From assembly GCA_029212405.1 (NCBI GenBank), contig JARGNR010000038.1, forward strand, positions 1-58,520: a DNA stretch of 58,520 nt, given 5' to 3'. The notes below the pieces were generated by a model, which worked only from the letters and a program-made list of their open reading frames with translations, did not search any database and was not told the DNA's origin. Made by a program: the position numbers and the translations under genes. This document shows, piece by piece, positions 35,094 through 46,132 of the stretch; the stretch's first letter is position 1; each line of letters begins with the position of its first letter. The DNA is from Saprospiraceae bacterium (GTDB lineage Bacteria > Bacteroidota > Bacteroidia > Chitinophagales > Saprospiraceae).

Positions 35094-38000
35094 ATGAAAA
35101 AAAATCGACTACTATCAATGGTTGCAACTTTGATTTGTCTTTTGTGGTGCAGTCTTAGTTTTGGTCAATTGACTTGTACCAGTAATATTGTAGGTGGGCT
35201 GACTGAAACGGGAACGGGAGGAGAACCATCTTTACGTATTTATGCGCAGGATATCGTAGCCAATACGAATGTAAGTGATTTACAAATATCTTACGACAAT
35301 GTAGTATTTTATGATTTCTTGGATTTCTATTGCGAAGACTTAGGAGATAATACGGTCTATGCTCAGGGAACAATAAATGGTACACTACAAAATTGTTTTT
35401 CGACGATTACTATTGATGATATAATCAATCCTACTCCATACGCTCAGAATATTACAGTGTCCTTAAATGGTGGAAGTAGTGTTACCATAGATCCTTCACA
35501 AATTGATGCAGGGAGTTTTGACAATTGCGGCATTGAGTCCATGTCTTTATCACAATCTACGTTTACTGAAAATGGTGCATATGAGGTAAAGTTTACGGTA
35601 ACAGATGGCGCTGGAAATTCTGATTTTGCCAATGTATTAGTGACCGTTACTGGGGGTACTCCTGTTTGTAATGATTTGCTTCAGATTTCATTGGACATAT
35701 CAGGCAAAGCTGTTGCTCCGGCCCATCTCTTTGTTGAGGGCAATGGTGTTTATGATGTATTAGAGGTTTCTTTAGATAATATCATTTTTGGTGAAGATGT
35801 TACATTTGATTGTGATGATATTGATGATACAAAAACGGTTTACGTTCGAATAGAAGAAGAGGGCAATACATACAATTGTAGTTCAGAAGTAGAAGTTGAT
35901 GATAAATTAGCTCCAATCGTTGTTGTAAATGATTTTACCATTGACTTGTCGTCTGATTCCGATGTGTATACCTTAAGTATTGAAGACATTGACGATGGCA
36001 GCTATGATAATTGTAGTGGAATTACACGTACCCTTTCACAAACAGAATTTTCTGCGAATGATTGGGGAAAACAACAAGTATATTTGATGTGTACAGATGC
36101 ACAAGGGTTAACGAATTCAGGCATTAGTGTCGTAACCGTTTTGATTGATGGAGAAGCCAACGCATTTCAGTGCAAATCACTCCAACATATACTTACCGGT
36201 ACAAGTGACGTAATATATGCAGAAGACTTTATTACTGATGACTTGGAATACGACGATGTTTTACTTTCTTTTTCAGAAGATGGACCATTTTTTAACAATA
36301 CACTTCCTTCGTGTGATATGGGACATGGAGGTACCACGACGGTTTATATAAAGAGAATATTTAATCATAAGGAATTCAATTGTGAAGCTCAGATAACGGT
36401 ATTTGACGAAGCCCCTCCAATTGTTCGTACAAAGGATATTATTTTTCTTGAATTAGTAGATGGTGAAGCAACGCTAACTGTAGATATGGTGGATGATGGA
36501 AGTTTCGACCCCTGTTCAGAGATTGAAATGGAATTGAGTAAAACTCTTTTTACCGAAGAATCGCTTGGAATGAATACTGTATTTCTTACGGCAACAGATG
36601 AAAATGGAAATACAGCTTCTTCTTTCTCAAAGGTTTCTGTAGATGATGGTAGCCAATGCAATACTGGGTTTATCATTCGTCCTCAAGATATTACTGTTTT
36701 TGATCCAAACGGTACGAAAGATTTTTTAGATCTAGAAGAATTCTCTCTAAGATATGGATATAACCTAAATGAACTAAGACCTTATACCAATTCAGTTTGT
36801 GATGATATATTCATTACATATTCTGCTCAGTTTAGTCCAATTTCAAATGGTTTTTTAGCGAATTACTCATGGACCATTGTAGATTGGAAAAATGATCAGA
36901 CGCTACAATTTACCAATAAGCTTACTATCCATACCGGGTACTCTACTGCGTTGTCTTGTTATGGTACTACAATATTTGATAAAAATATACTTCCAGTTCA
37001 ACTAGTTGCAGAAAGCTTTCTTGCTGGAGGACCTTATGATCTTGATAATATGACCCTTGAAGTAAGAGATGCAAACGACAACCTTATTCCCAATAATGTA
37101 ATTACAGATCAGTATTTGGGTAGACCTTTCTACTATACCGTTATGGATAATACTACGGGAAATACATGTTGGGGATCAGGAATTATACTTAATCAAAATA
37201 ATGGATGTAGAATTTTTGAAAATATGGTAGAAACGCCATTACCATTAATTGAACTTCCAGGAGATAATATCGATGCCAAAGAAGTGACTCCAGAATTTTT
37301 AACTTCAAACTACGGATATCAGAAATCGGATGTTTTAATCACTTGGCCGCATGAAGACTGTACGATTGCTAGCTGCTCTTATGAGGATGATATCACTGAA
37401 AATAGCGACGGGAGCTATACCATTGAACGCTCTATAACTATGGTGGATTGGAGTATTTTTGATCCTGCTGCTCCTGATGTAGGCATTTGGAACTTTACTC
37501 AAACAATTCAAATAGGAGCGGTTTCTTCCACACCGGTATGCAATGAATTTCTCAATATTTCACTGATTGGTATTCAAGATAATATAGTAGACGCTGAGGT
37601 GTTTATAGAAGGGAATCCAGATTATGAGGTATTAGAAGTGTCCTTGGACAATGTAAATTTTGGTGAAAGTGTTTCATTCAATTGCTCAAATGCAAATGAA
37701 GTAATTCCCGTTTATGTTCACATCGTTCAAGATGGTATTGATTACAATTGTACATCACAAGCCAGTCTTGAAGATAAATTAGCACCTGTGGCGATTGTAA
37801 AAGACTTTACGATTGATTTAGCTTCAGAAACCGATACCTATACATTATTAGTAGATGATATTAATAATGGATCTGCTGACAACTGTCCTGACGTGACATA
37901 TACTTTATCCCAAACAGATTTTTCAAGTGCAGATTGGGGTGAAAATTCAGTAGTGCTTACAGTAACAGATATTGGTGACAATTCTGTCTCGGCCACTTCT

Positions 38001-41000
38001 ACAGTAACAGTTCTTGTCAATGGTCAAACTTCTCCATTGCAGTGTATTGCTTTAACCACAGAATCATCTCCTTGGGGGAGTACTGAAATATGGGGGAAAG
38101 ATTTTGTTGAGAATGCGAATGATTATGATCAAATAGTAGTATCTCTAGACCCTGTTGGCCCATTTACAGAGTCATTTTTAGCTGCATGTGGATTGAATGA
38201 AGACCCACCTCAAATGGTATATATTCAAGCATCCAATGATGGTAATGTATTTGAATGTTCAACTGAATTATCGATTATTGATAATATCCCTCCAGTAGCT
38301 GTTGCAAATAATGAAATAATCCTATCCTTGGTCAATGGTTCAGCTACATTAACAGTAGACATGGTAGATGAAGGGAGTTATGACAGCTGTACAGATGTTA
38401 TGTTTTCTTTGGATAAAACGGAATTTACTACAGCGGATATAGGAAGTAATACTGTGGTACTTACAGTTACGGATTTAAATGGGAATTATAATCAAGTGTT
38501 CTCCAATGTTGTAGTAGACAATGGGTCAGGGTGCAATTTAGCTTTTGTGATCTTTCCAGAAGACATCGAAATTTTTGATGAGTCAGCTACAATTGAAGAC
38601 TTAACGGTTCAAAATCTACAAGATAATTATGGTTATTCTTACCAGGAAGTACATCCTTATACCATAGAATTGTGTGACGGTATAGCGTATACGTATGAAG
38701 ATTTATACTTGACATTTGATTTTGGAGTCAAAGCGATCCGAACATGGACAGCAGTAGATTGGTATACAACAGAAATTAAGACTCATATACAGTTGATCAA
38801 ATTATATACGGACAACACTACATCGCTTGCCTGTAATGATTTAGAAGCAATATATCTTCAAAATGGATCAGTAACCGTATGGCCAGCTGATGTATTGGAA
38901 GGAGGACCTTATGATTATGATAATATGACATTGGCTATCTTCGATGTGGATAATACGATCATTGTTGACAATTTAATTACTTCCGATTATATAGGACAGA
39001 CGTTGACCTATACCATAACCGATAATTCTACAGGAAATAGCTGTTTTGGGCAAATAGCAGTGCAAAATTATCCAATAGGTGATGTACTTACAGTAATCGC
39101 CCCAACTATACAAGTTGATAAGGGCGAAAGTATTTGTATTCCTTTGACAGTGTATAATTTTGAAGGAGTACAGTCTGGATCTGGAACTATAAATTGGGAT
39201 CCTGAAGTAATATCATACACGGGATTTGAAACAGCTGATCTTGAAATTTCATTTGCTAATTTTAATGAACTCAATGCGCCTGATGGTGAGTTAAAGTTTA
39301 TTTGGTTTGACATTAATGTATCAGGGGCTGTCAATATACCTGACGGAGGAGCAATTTTTGAGATGTGTTTTGATGTGATAGGGGAGAATGGAGATATTTC
39401 ACCAATTACTTTGAAAGAGGAAGGATCATTAAGCTTTGAATGGTTTGATGGACTAGATGATGTTTTACCTCAGGAATTAATCAATGGAAAAGTAACGATT
39501 GGGCAAGAAACTTGTGTTTTAGAAGATGAAGATATCAATTATCCACTCTCTGTTATTAATTTACCTGATTTCAATGGAGATCTAGCCACGCTTACCCCTG
39601 ATTATTTGGTTGAGGCCTATGGATTTGCTCTATCCGAAGTATTAGTTACTTGGCAAGAATATGATTGCCTTTTAGCAGGGTATAGTATTGAAGATGACTA
39701 TTTTAACTATGGAAATGGTATTAAAAAGGTGGTCAGGAATTTCACGGTCATTGACTGGAATACCTATACAGGTTCTGGGCCGGATGGCATCTGGACGTTT
39801 ACTCAAATTATAAATACAGGATTAGATCAGGCTAGCTTGATATGTGACTTTTTACCACGGACTGCTGATGTAGTAGATTGTGAATTTGGACATACCTTAG
39901 CAGATGATGTGGAATGGCCGGCAGATTTAAGTATAGCAGATTATAGAATTGAACCAGAAGAATTAATCGCATTTTCTATGGTAGACCCGATGGATGCAGA
40001 GCCCAATTTTTACAATTCTCCAGATGATTATGAAGCATCGTATGTTGATTTGTTGGTAGAATTGAATCAGACCTCTTTAGTCATTGGTAGAGTTTGGACA
40101 GTGAGCCACGAGACTTTTGGATTTACATGGACCTATAACCAATCGATCACGGTTGACTTTTCAGATTTTGAAAATTTAGTCACTGTAAATACTTATACAA
40201 ATAGAGTGATGCCAGGCGTTACGATCAATGGAAACATAATAACAGATGATGAAGGAGAAGCTCAGGTTGAAGGAATATTTGATTATGATGTGACCTATGA
40301 AGATGAGCTTCGAAATGGATTGAATGTTTTGGATTTAATTCTAATACAAAGGCATATTTTAGGGGAAGAAGCTTTAACAGGACTCCAACTTTTGGCTGCA
40401 GATGTGAACCAGGACAATTCTATTAAGGCAAGTGACCTATCAATGGCAAGAAAACAGATCCTAGGAATTGACTCAGGTTTTCCTCAGTGGAGGTTTTTTG
40501 ATAATGCATTGGAAGGACCCAGCAATGTTATTCCAAAAGCTTCATTATTGGGAATTAAAGGAGGGGATATCGATGATAATGCAATTCTTCAAGGACAACA
40601 AATTCCAACACCTGAAGATATATTTCAAGTAGAGGATGTATTACTAAATATTGGTGAGACATATACAATACCTGTATATTTGGAAAATGCCTATGAGATA
40701 TATGGTTTTGATTTTAGAGCAAAGATTGATACCAATCAAGTAAAGGTGATCAATGTTGAATCTGATTATTTTGCATTTCAACCTTCATTTGATTTCTCTC
40801 AAGTTGAATTATTGATTATTATGAATTCAGATCCAACAAGTACAACAGAAATAGGAGGGGATTTGACAACACCAATATTCACATTGGAAATAGAAGCAAA
40901 ACAAAATAGTCTTTTGAGTTTAGCTATAGATATGGAAAATGAGTTTTCTTATCTGGCAGATTCAAATTTGGACTTGGTGATTTTAGGTGGAGAAGTGGGA

Positions 41001-41270
41001 AATATGATTGGAACGCATACCACTAGTGAAGAATTGAGCAGTCTGATGGTGTATCCGAATCCAACATCGCAATATTTAAATTTTGATATGTCTGATGTAA
41101 ATGTGAGTGGGGATATAGCAGTTTCCATCTTTGGATTGGATGGAAGATTGGTCCTTTCAAAAGAAAATAGTACACAATTGGATGTTTCGACGATACCTTC
41201 AGGAATGTATTATTATAAAATCACAGTTGATTCATATTCAAAAGTTGGAAAGTTTATGGTCATCAAATAA
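35094..41270 (+). CDS. Giant T9SS surface protein with repeats, cohesin and dockerin-like parts
   Basis: This 2058-residue protein has a signal peptide (1-25). Residues about 187-808 and 812-1578 are copies of one long unit containing HYR-like beta modules (FTIDLSSDSDVYTL and FTIDLASETDTYTL, each followed by a DNC or DNCS turn). The second copy carries an inserted cohesin-like domain (about 1330-1475). A dockerin-like segment (about 1742-1795, with DVNQDNSIKASDLSMARKQILG), a second cohesin-like domain (about 1850-1965) and a T9SS sorting domain (VYPNPTSQYL, about 1985-2058) follow. It is a likely adhesin or scaffold. It follows the ECF sigma and anti-sigma genes in the same direction with a 37-base gap, so it may be their target. 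Confidence 0.8.
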   Translation: MKKNRLLSMVATLICLLWCSLSFGQLTCTSNIVGGLTETGTGGEPSLRIYAQDIVANTNVSDLQISYDNVVFYDFLDFYCEDLGDNTVYAQGTINGTLQNCFSTITIDDIINPTPYAQNITVSLNGGSSVTIDPSQIDAGSFDNCGIESMSLSQSTFTENGAYEVKFTVTDGAGNSDFANVLVTVTGGTPVCNDLLQISLDISGKAVAPAHLFVEGNGVYDVLEVSLDNIIFGEDVTFDCDDIDDTKTVYVRIEEEGNTYNCSSEVEVDDKLAPIVVVNDFTIDLSSDSDVYTLSIEDIDDGSYDNCSGITRTLSQTEFSANDWGKQQVYLMCTDAQGLTNSGISVVTVLIDGEANAFQCKSLQHILTGTSDVIYAEDFITDDLEYDDVLLSFSEDGPFFNNTLPSCDMGHGGTTTVYIKRIFNHKEFNCEAQITVFDEAPPIVRTKDIIFLELVDGEATLTVDMVDDGSFDPCSEIEMELSKTLFTEESLGMNTVFLTATDENGNTASSFSKVSVDDGSQCNTGFIIRPQDITVFDPNGTKDFLDLEEFSLRYGYNLNELRPYTNSVCDDIFITYSAQFSPISNGFLANYSWTIVDWKNDQTLQFTNKLTIHTGYSTALSCYGTTIFDKNILPVQLVAESFLAGGPYDLDNMTLEVRDANDNLIPNNVITDQYLGRPFYYTVMDNTTGNTCWGSGIILNQNNGCRIFENMVETPLPLIELPGDNIDAKEVTPEFLTSNYGYQKSDVLITWPHEDCTIASCSYEDDITENSDGSYTIERSITMVDWSIFDPAAPDVGIWNFTQTIQIGAVSSTPVCNEFLNISLIGIQDNIVDAEVFIEGNPDYEVLEVSLDNVNFGESVSFNCSNANEVIPVYVHIVQDGIDYNCTSQASLEDKLAPVAIVKDFTIDLASETDTYTLLVDDINNGSADNCPDVTYTLSQTDFSSADWGENSVVLTVTDIGDNSVSATSTVTVLVNGQTSPLQCIALTTESSPWGSTEIWGKDFVENANDYDQIVVSLDPVGPFTESFLAACGLNEDPPQMVYIQASNDGNVFECSTELSIIDNIPPVAVANNEIILSLVNGSATLTVDMVDEGSYDSCTDVMFSLDKTEFTTADIGSNTVVLTVTDLNGNYNQVFSNVVVDNGSGCNLAFVIFPEDIEIFDESATIEDLTVQNLQDNYGYSYQEVHPYTIELCDGIAYTYEDLYLTFDFGVKAIRTWTAVDWYTTEIKTHIQLIKLYTDNTTSLACNDLEAIYLQNGSVTVWPADVLEGGPYDYDNMTLAIFDVDNTIIVDNLITSDYIGQTLTYTITDNSTGNSCFGQIAVQNYPIGDVLTVIAPTIQVDKGESICIPLTVYNFEGVQSGSGTINWDPEVISYTGFETADLEISFANFNELNAPDGELKFIWFDINVSGAVNIPDGGAIFEMCFDVIGENGDISPITLKEEGSLSFEWFDGLDDVLPQELINGKVTIGQETCVLEDEDINYPLSVINLPDFNGDLATLTPDYLVEAYGFALSEVLVTWQEYDCLLAGYSIEDDYFNYGNGIKKVVRNFTVIDWNTYTGSGPDGIWTFTQIINTGLDQASLICDFLPRTADVVDCEFGHTLADDVEWPADLSIADYRIEPEELIAFSMVDPMDAEPNFYNSPDDYEASYVDLLVELNQTSLVIGRVWTVSHETFGFTWTYNQSITVDFSDFENLVTVNTYTNRVMPGVTINGNIITDDEGEAQVEGIFDYDVTYEDELRNGLNVLDLILIQRHILGEEALTGLQLLAADVNQDNSIKASDLSMARKQILGIDSGFPQWRFFDNALEGPSNVIPKASLLGIKGGDIDDNAILQGQQIPTPEDIFQVEDVLLNIGETYTIPVYLENAYEIYGFDFRAKIDTNQVKVINVESDYFAFQPSFDFSQVELLIIMNSDPTSTTEIGGDLTTPIFTLEIEAKQNSLLSLAIDMENEFSYLADSNLDLVILGGEVGNMIGTHTTSEELSSLMVYPNPTSQYLNFDMSDVNVSGDIAVSIFGLDGRLVLSKENSTQLDVSTIPSGMYYYKITVDSYSKVGKFMVIK

Positions 41271-41327
41271 TAGATTGTTTAATTAAGTAGTTTTTGATTT
41301 TGATATCATAGTATTGATATCACGGAA

Positions 41328-41372
41328 TAAATAAACCCGCTTGACTCCCAAGTCAATGCGGGTTTATTTTTA
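41328..41372. terminator. Bidirectional terminator between convergent genes
   Basis: AAATAAACCCGC-TTGACT pairs with AGTCAA-TGCGGGTTTATTT (one bulged base) over a short CCCA loop, with A and T runs on the two sides. It lies between the stops at 41270 and 41389 and serves both genes. Confidence 0.9.
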
Positions 41373-41388
41373 TATCAAAAAGTTCTTT

Positions 41389-43803
41389 TTAAATTTTAAT
41401 AAATTGAGAAGCAATTTTTTGATTGTTTGCTTGCACTGTTAGTATATAATTCCCCGTAGTCAATTGATTTGTTGGTATCTCATACGTAACGTCTTGACCC
41501 GTTTTAACTTTAATACTATTTTGAATTAGTTTTCCAGATTGGTCTAAAATGGAGATATTAACCATTCCTGTCCAGTCATTTGAAAGAGAAATTCTAGTAT
41601 AGGTTTCTGCAGGGTTCGGAGATAATGTCATCTGACCAGAATTTTCTACTACCTCTATAGATAAAGGGTCTTGATTTTCATATGCACCAGCATCTGGAGC
41701 ATCCACTCTTGGATTTCCAAGAATGTCCGTTTCTGGAGCACCATCAGTAACACCAATATTGATAGCTGGAGAGTTATTCTCTATTTGAAAATCATTATTG
41801 GCAGCATCAAGAAATAAAATATCTTCGCTATCATTGACGTCTCCTGGACCTGTGAGGATACCTTCTAGTGAGGCATCTGTGGAGATGTTTCCTCCAAGAG
41901 AATTTACAGTTGGTGTACCTGCCTCGATTTCATAGTTAATCCCCTCATTAGAAAAAATATTATTATGAAGATTGATTATGCATTCTGATGTTTCATCTTC
42001 AGTAAATGCGCTGATTCCGCTTCCAAGTATCGCAAAGTTATTTGCAAATGTACTATTGGTAATATCATAGGTAGCGGACTTATTTGCAGTAGTATTGATA
42101 GATATACCTCCTCCAGCACCTGCACCTGTATTAAAATTTGTTCCAAGAACTGTACTGGTCATTGTAAGATCTAAATCAACAAGACTTATACCAGCACCTT
42201 GAGAACTCACAGTATTCAATTGAATAATACTATTACTGATTTTTACAAAACCTTCTATTAAGTCAACGTCAGTACCTTGACTTCCATTTATGGCCCCTCC
42301 AAATCCTGCAACGTTCGATTCGAATCTACTGTTGTCTACGGTTAAGGTTACGGGACCAGAAAGATTAATGGCTCCTCCACTTCCATCGCCAACAGAATTT
42401 TCCGAAAAGGTAGAATTGTAGACTTCAACATTTGTAGTATCGTTTTGGCAAAACATTGCCCCTCCGAATCCTGCAATGTTGGAAATGAATTCACAATTGT
42501 CAACTACAACATTAGATCCAAATCCATTAATGAGGGCACCACCACTTGTATTAGCGGCATTTCCGATATAAGTATTGTTGATCATGGTATAATTTGCAAA
42601 ATCACCATAGTTGGCTTGACAACCACCAAAATCAGCTGTATTACCTTGAAACGTATTGTTCATACTCATGATCTCCGTACCATTTCCGCTTGCAAATATG
42701 GCACCACCGTTAGATGCTGTATTATTACTAAATTGGCTATTGGTAATACTGTAACTTGCTGTAAATGAACGTATAGCTCCTCCACCAAAAGCTAGAGCGG
42801 TGTTGGCTGAAAAATTGCAGTTTTCAAATGTAACGTCGTCGGCACTTGGATCTATAGCATCTCTGTCATCAATATAAAACGCCGCTCCATTTCCTGCTGA
42901 ATTATTTACAAAATTACAACCTTGTACTAATCCTTTACTTGCCCAGATAAACAAAGACCCTCCGAAATTGTCCGTGGAAATGGTTGAATTATTTACAAAA
43001 TTACAGTTCTCAATTAGAAAACCTGTACTTGAAAAAGGGTATAAAGCTCCTCTATTGGTACTATTACTCTCAAATGTACATCCAGAGACGGTTACATCAT
43101 TGACTTGATTAAGATATACTCCTGCTGCTTGGGAAAAGCATGAGTTTTTGGTAAACGTACAATTTTCAATTTTAGAGTTGTTGCCCCCTCCGAATTCTGG
43201 AGATAGGTAGACGGCTCCACCAGAACGTGCAAAATTATTGTTGAAGTTACAGTTGGCTATTTCAACGGTATTATAGGAAAATATTCCTCCACCTCTCCAA
43301 GAATAATCCGTATTGTCACTGGCTTCTCTTGTGTTTCCTCCTGTAACCGTTATTCCATCAATAACAATAACACTTCCATTGGCAGCAGATAAGGTCAAAA
43401 CGTGAAAGACGTTATCCTCCTTGTTCATAGTAAAGTTATTGTCAACGTCATCTCCATTGAGATCCCCCGAAAGCGTTGTTGTGTTTGCTCCAAGGTCTCT
43501 TTCTTCAATGGTGGCCTCATCTCCTGCAAATCCGCCATAAATTGAAATTTCTTGTTCCACCAGAAATGTATTGAAGGTATCCAATGCCAATGAAGTAGGA
43601 GTATATACCCCGGCTGCAATCCAAACTTGGCCGTCAGCTGTGGCTGTCAATGCGGCTTGAAGATCAGTATATGCATCGGCCCAACTAGAACCGTCTCCTG
43701 CTCCTGAAGCATTCAGATTGACGTAAGTGACTTGAGAAAAAGATGAAAATGAGAAAAAGATGAATAAAAACAATGTAGTGAAGCTTTTGTAGAGTTGTTT
43801 CAT
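41389..43803 (-). CDS. Beta-helix surface protein with T9SS sorting domain
   Basis: The product has about 804 residues from the ATG at 43803; a TTG two codons upstream is an alternative. After a signal peptide (about 1-24, ending SSFSQ) comes VTYVNLNASGAGDGSSWADAY, the standard opening of right-handed parallel beta-helix proteins. About twenty repeats of the form NCNFxNNxAxxGGAIY follow (about 150-620), like polymorphic outer-membrane protein repeats. Then comes a segment ending SPAINIG and DAGAYE, and a T9SS sorting domain from LSPNPAETYT to QFIKI. No pectate-lyase catalytic residues can be picked out, so an adhesive or structural role is more likely than an enzyme. Confidence 0.85.
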   Translation of the reverse strand: MKQLYKSFTTLFLFIFFSFSSFSQVTYVNLNASGAGDGSSWADAYTDLQAALTATADGQVWIAAGVYTPTSLALDTFNTFLVEQEISIYGGFAGDEATIEERDLGANTTTLSGDLNGDDVDNNFTMNKEDNVFHVLTLSAANGSVIVIDGITVTGGNTREASDNTDYSWRGGGIFSYNTVEIANCNFNNNFARSGGAVYLSPEFGGGNNSKIENCTFTKNSCFSQAAGVYLNQVNDVTVSGCTFESNSTNRGALYPFSSTGFLIENCNFVNNSTISTDNFGGSLFIWASKGLVQGCNFVNNSAGNGAAFYIDDRDAIDPSADDVTFENCNFSANTALAFGGGAIRSFTASYSITNSQFSNNTASNGGAIFASGNGTEIMSMNNTFQGNTADFGGCQANYGDFANYTMINNTYIGNAANTSGGALINGFGSNVVVDNCEFISNIAGFGGAMFCQNDTTNVEVYNSTFSENSVGDGSGGAINLSGPVTLTVDNSRFESNVAGFGGAINGSQGTDVDLIEGFVKISNSIIQLNTVSSQGAGISLVDLDLTMTSTVLGTNFNTGAGAGGGISINTTANKSATYDITNSTFANNFAILGSGISAFTEDETSECIINLHNNIFSNEGINYEIEAGTPTVNSLGGNISTDASLEGILTGPGDVNDSEDILFLDAANNDFQIENNSPAINIGVTDGAPETDILGNPRVDAPDAGAYENQDPLSIEVVENSGQMTLSPNPAETYTRISLSNDWTGMVNISILDQSGKLIQNSIKVKTGQDVTYEIPTNQLTTGNYILTVQANNQKIASQFIKI

Positions 43804-44079
43804 GTGCAAAGATTTAGTTTATTAATGAAGTTAAGTGATTCCTAAATTTACAAGGTTTCAGTGAGTTTAAAATGATTTTCGTCGAATAAGTACAGCTTGT
43901 CAAGTGTCAACAATGACATTCAAGCTAGAAAAATCACCGATTTCACAAAAAAGAAATGCCGTTCATCTAAACAAAATGACAATTTGTAGTGTATTAATGA
44001 CAGCTCAGTAGAAAACCCAAGAAACTATCATGAGTTTTAAAGTTTCCTAATTTTATATGTTTTATTTTTGCCGTTCAAT

Positions 44080-44682
44080 ATGAATTATAAAGAAGAAATA
44101 CTTAATAAAACGTTTGGTCTTGTCATGAAATATGGGATTAAAAGCGTCAGTATGGATGATATCTCTAGAAGTATAGGAATATCCAAAAAAACGATCTATC
44201 AGTATTTCGAAAATAAGAGAGCTTTGATCGCAGCAGTGATTGATGATCATATTGAAAAAGATGAAGAAGATATTCGGAAAATCACAACACAATCTGCCAA
44301 TGCGATAGATGAAATCATAGATATTGCAAGACACCTCCTTTCATTTCTAAAGGTAATGAGTCCTTCCATGATTTATGATACTCAAAAGTACTATCCAAAA
44401 CAGTGGGAGAAAGTAGAAAGTCAGCATTTTAGTTTTTTTTACAACATTATCAAAACCAATATTGAAAGAGGCCAAAGAGAAGGATTGTATATCAACGATA
44501 TTAATCCTGGTATCATCTCGCGATTGTATGTAAAACAGACTTTAGCTATTACAGATGAGTCAACATTTCCGATCAATGAATATAAAAGAGATGAATTATA
44601 TAAAACGTTGATCACCTATCATATTCGAGGGATGTTAACAGAATTGGGAAGGAATAAAGCTCAATTAGAAGAAATAAAATAA
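44080..44682 (+). CDS. TetR-family transcriptional regulator of the efflux operon
   Basis: The 200-residue protein starts at the ATG at 44080; a TTG four codons earlier is less likely. The N-terminal helix-turn-helix is clear (about 22-50: VSMDDISRSIGISKKTIYQYFENK). The rest is the helical ligand-binding and dimer part. Its stop codon overlaps the first possible start of the TolC-like gene (TAATG), so it is the first gene of the efflux operon and probably represses it, releasing DNA when it binds a pump substrate. The inducer is unknown. Confidence 0.9.
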   Translation: MNYKEEILNKTFGLVMKYGIKSVSMDDISRSIGISKKTIYQYFENKRALIAAVIDDHIEKDEEDIRKITTQSANAIDEIIDIARHLLSFLKVMSPSMIYDTQKYYPKQWEKVESQHFSFFYNIIKTNIERGQREGLYINDINPGIISRLYVKQTLAITDESTFPINEYKRDELYKTLITYHIRGMLTELGRNKAQLEEIK

Positions 44683-44705
44683 TGCGATATAAATCACAAG
44701 ATAAA

Positions 44706-46082
44706 ATGAAGAAAACAGCGCTACTATTAATGGCTATATTAGTTGGCTTTATAGTTGAAGCCCAACAAAGCTTTACATTAGATGAGGCTATTTCCTATGG
44801 ATTAGAAAATCAAAATTCACAAAAGATTAATGATCTTGAAGTTGCAAATGCAGAAGGTGATATAAAGGAGTTCAAATCTATTGGAATGCCGAAAGTTTCT
44901 GGTGGAATAGATTACAACTATTACTATTATATTCCCAAACAACCGGTACAGGATTTTATTAGCCCTGCAGTATATAGCATTTTGGATGCAGAAGGATTGC
45001 CAACATCTACCCAAGGGCCAGTAGAAACATTTGAGTTGGCATTCGTTCAACCTCAACAGCTTAATTTGGGAGTGAGTGCCAGTATGTTGGTGTTTGATGG
45101 CTCATACATCTATGGATTAAAAGCAGCAAAATTGTACAGGGAGTTGGTGAAAAAGCAAAAAGATGCTTCGGAGCAAGAAATTAAAGCAAATATTACTAGA
45201 GCATATCTATCCATTTTAATCGCTAAAGAAAATGAGAAGACACTCGAAGATAACCTGAGCACTTTGAAAAAATCATTGGATGAAGTGAATGCAATGTTTG
45301 AGGCAGGTTTTATGGAAAGTTTGGACGTAGATAGATTGCAATTATCCTATAATAATCTTTCAATACAATTGGAAAACGTTCAAGGTTTAATTCAACTGTC
45401 TTACAATTTATTGAAATTTCAAATGGGTTTTCCAATAGAAGATGAAATTCAATTGGGAGAAACCATTGAAGAACTGATCATAAAGTTTGATGCAGAAGAA
45501 TTTAATACAAATGAAATTGCTGTAGATCCTTCAAATCGGGCTGAATTTCAATTGTTGAATAAGACGCAGGAATTAAATAATCTGGATTTAAAACGAAATA
45601 AGGCAGGATATTATCCATCTGTTGCGGCGTTTGCTAGTTTTCAAGAAACACTTCAAAGAACTAATTTATTTGATAACGACCAAACTGGGTTTTTACCAAC
45701 AGGACTATTGGGCTTTAACATCAATATACCCATTTATGACGGTGGAGAAAAGAGTGCAAAAATTCAAAAGGTGAAACTGAATATTGAAAAGACAGACATT
45801 CAAAAAAATGAGTTCACTAGAGCAATGACTCTTCAAGTTCGAAATAGCCAAATCGCTCTTCAAAATGCCAAGCGAAACTTAGAAAACCGGAAAGCTGCCA
45901 TGGAAATGACGGAAAGTATATTTAATCGAACAAAGATCAAATTTACAGAAGGTGTTGGATCAAGTGTAGAGGTTACGCAAGCAGAATCCAGTCTCTATCA
46001 AGCTCAAGCAGAATATATATCAGCATTGTACGAAGTATTACAATCAAAAGTAGACTTAGACATTGCTTTAGGAACATTATAA
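44706..46082 (+). CDS. TolC-like outer-membrane efflux protein
   Basis: This 458-residue protein has a signal peptide from the ATG at 44706 (MKKTALLLMAILVGFIVEAQ); the ATG at 44682 would add eight residues ahead of it but overlaps the regulator stop, so it is possible. The body has the two helical repeats of the outer-membrane efflux family (for example SFTLDEAISYGLENQN near the start and VEVTQAESSLYQAQAEYISALYEVLQSKVDLDIALG at the end). It forms the outer-membrane channel and periplasmic tunnel of a tripartite pump with the two genes that follow. Confidence 0.88.
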   Translation: MKKTALLLMAILVGFIVEAQQSFTLDEAISYGLENQNSQKINDLEVANAEGDIKEFKSIGMPKVSGGIDYNYYYYIPKQPVQDFISPAVYSILDAEGLPTSTQGPVETFELAFVQPQQLNLGVSASMLVFDGSYIYGLKAAKLYRELVKKQKDASEQEIKANITRAYLSILIAKENEKTLEDNLSTLKKSLDEVNAMFEAGFMESLDVDRLQLSYNNLSIQLENVQGLIQLSYNLLKFQMGFPIEDEIQLGETIEELIIKFDAEEFNTNEIAVDPSNRAEFQLLNKTQELNNLDLKRNKAGYYPSVAAFASFQETLQRTNLFDNDQTGFLPTGLLGFNINIPIYDGGEKSAKIQKVKLNIEKTDIQKNEFTRAMTLQVRNSQIALQNAKRNLENRKAAMEMTESIFNRTKIKFTEGVGSSVEVTQAESSLYQAQAEYISALYEVLQSKVDLDIALGTL

Positions 46083-46132
46083 AAAGAAAATAAAATTTGA
46101 GTGAAAACTCAAACACCATTTAAAGATCAACT

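Noticed and set aside
42445-42768. Plus-strand frame of 107 codons in the beta-helix gene
   Set aside because: It is antisense to the repeat region of a well-supported gene.
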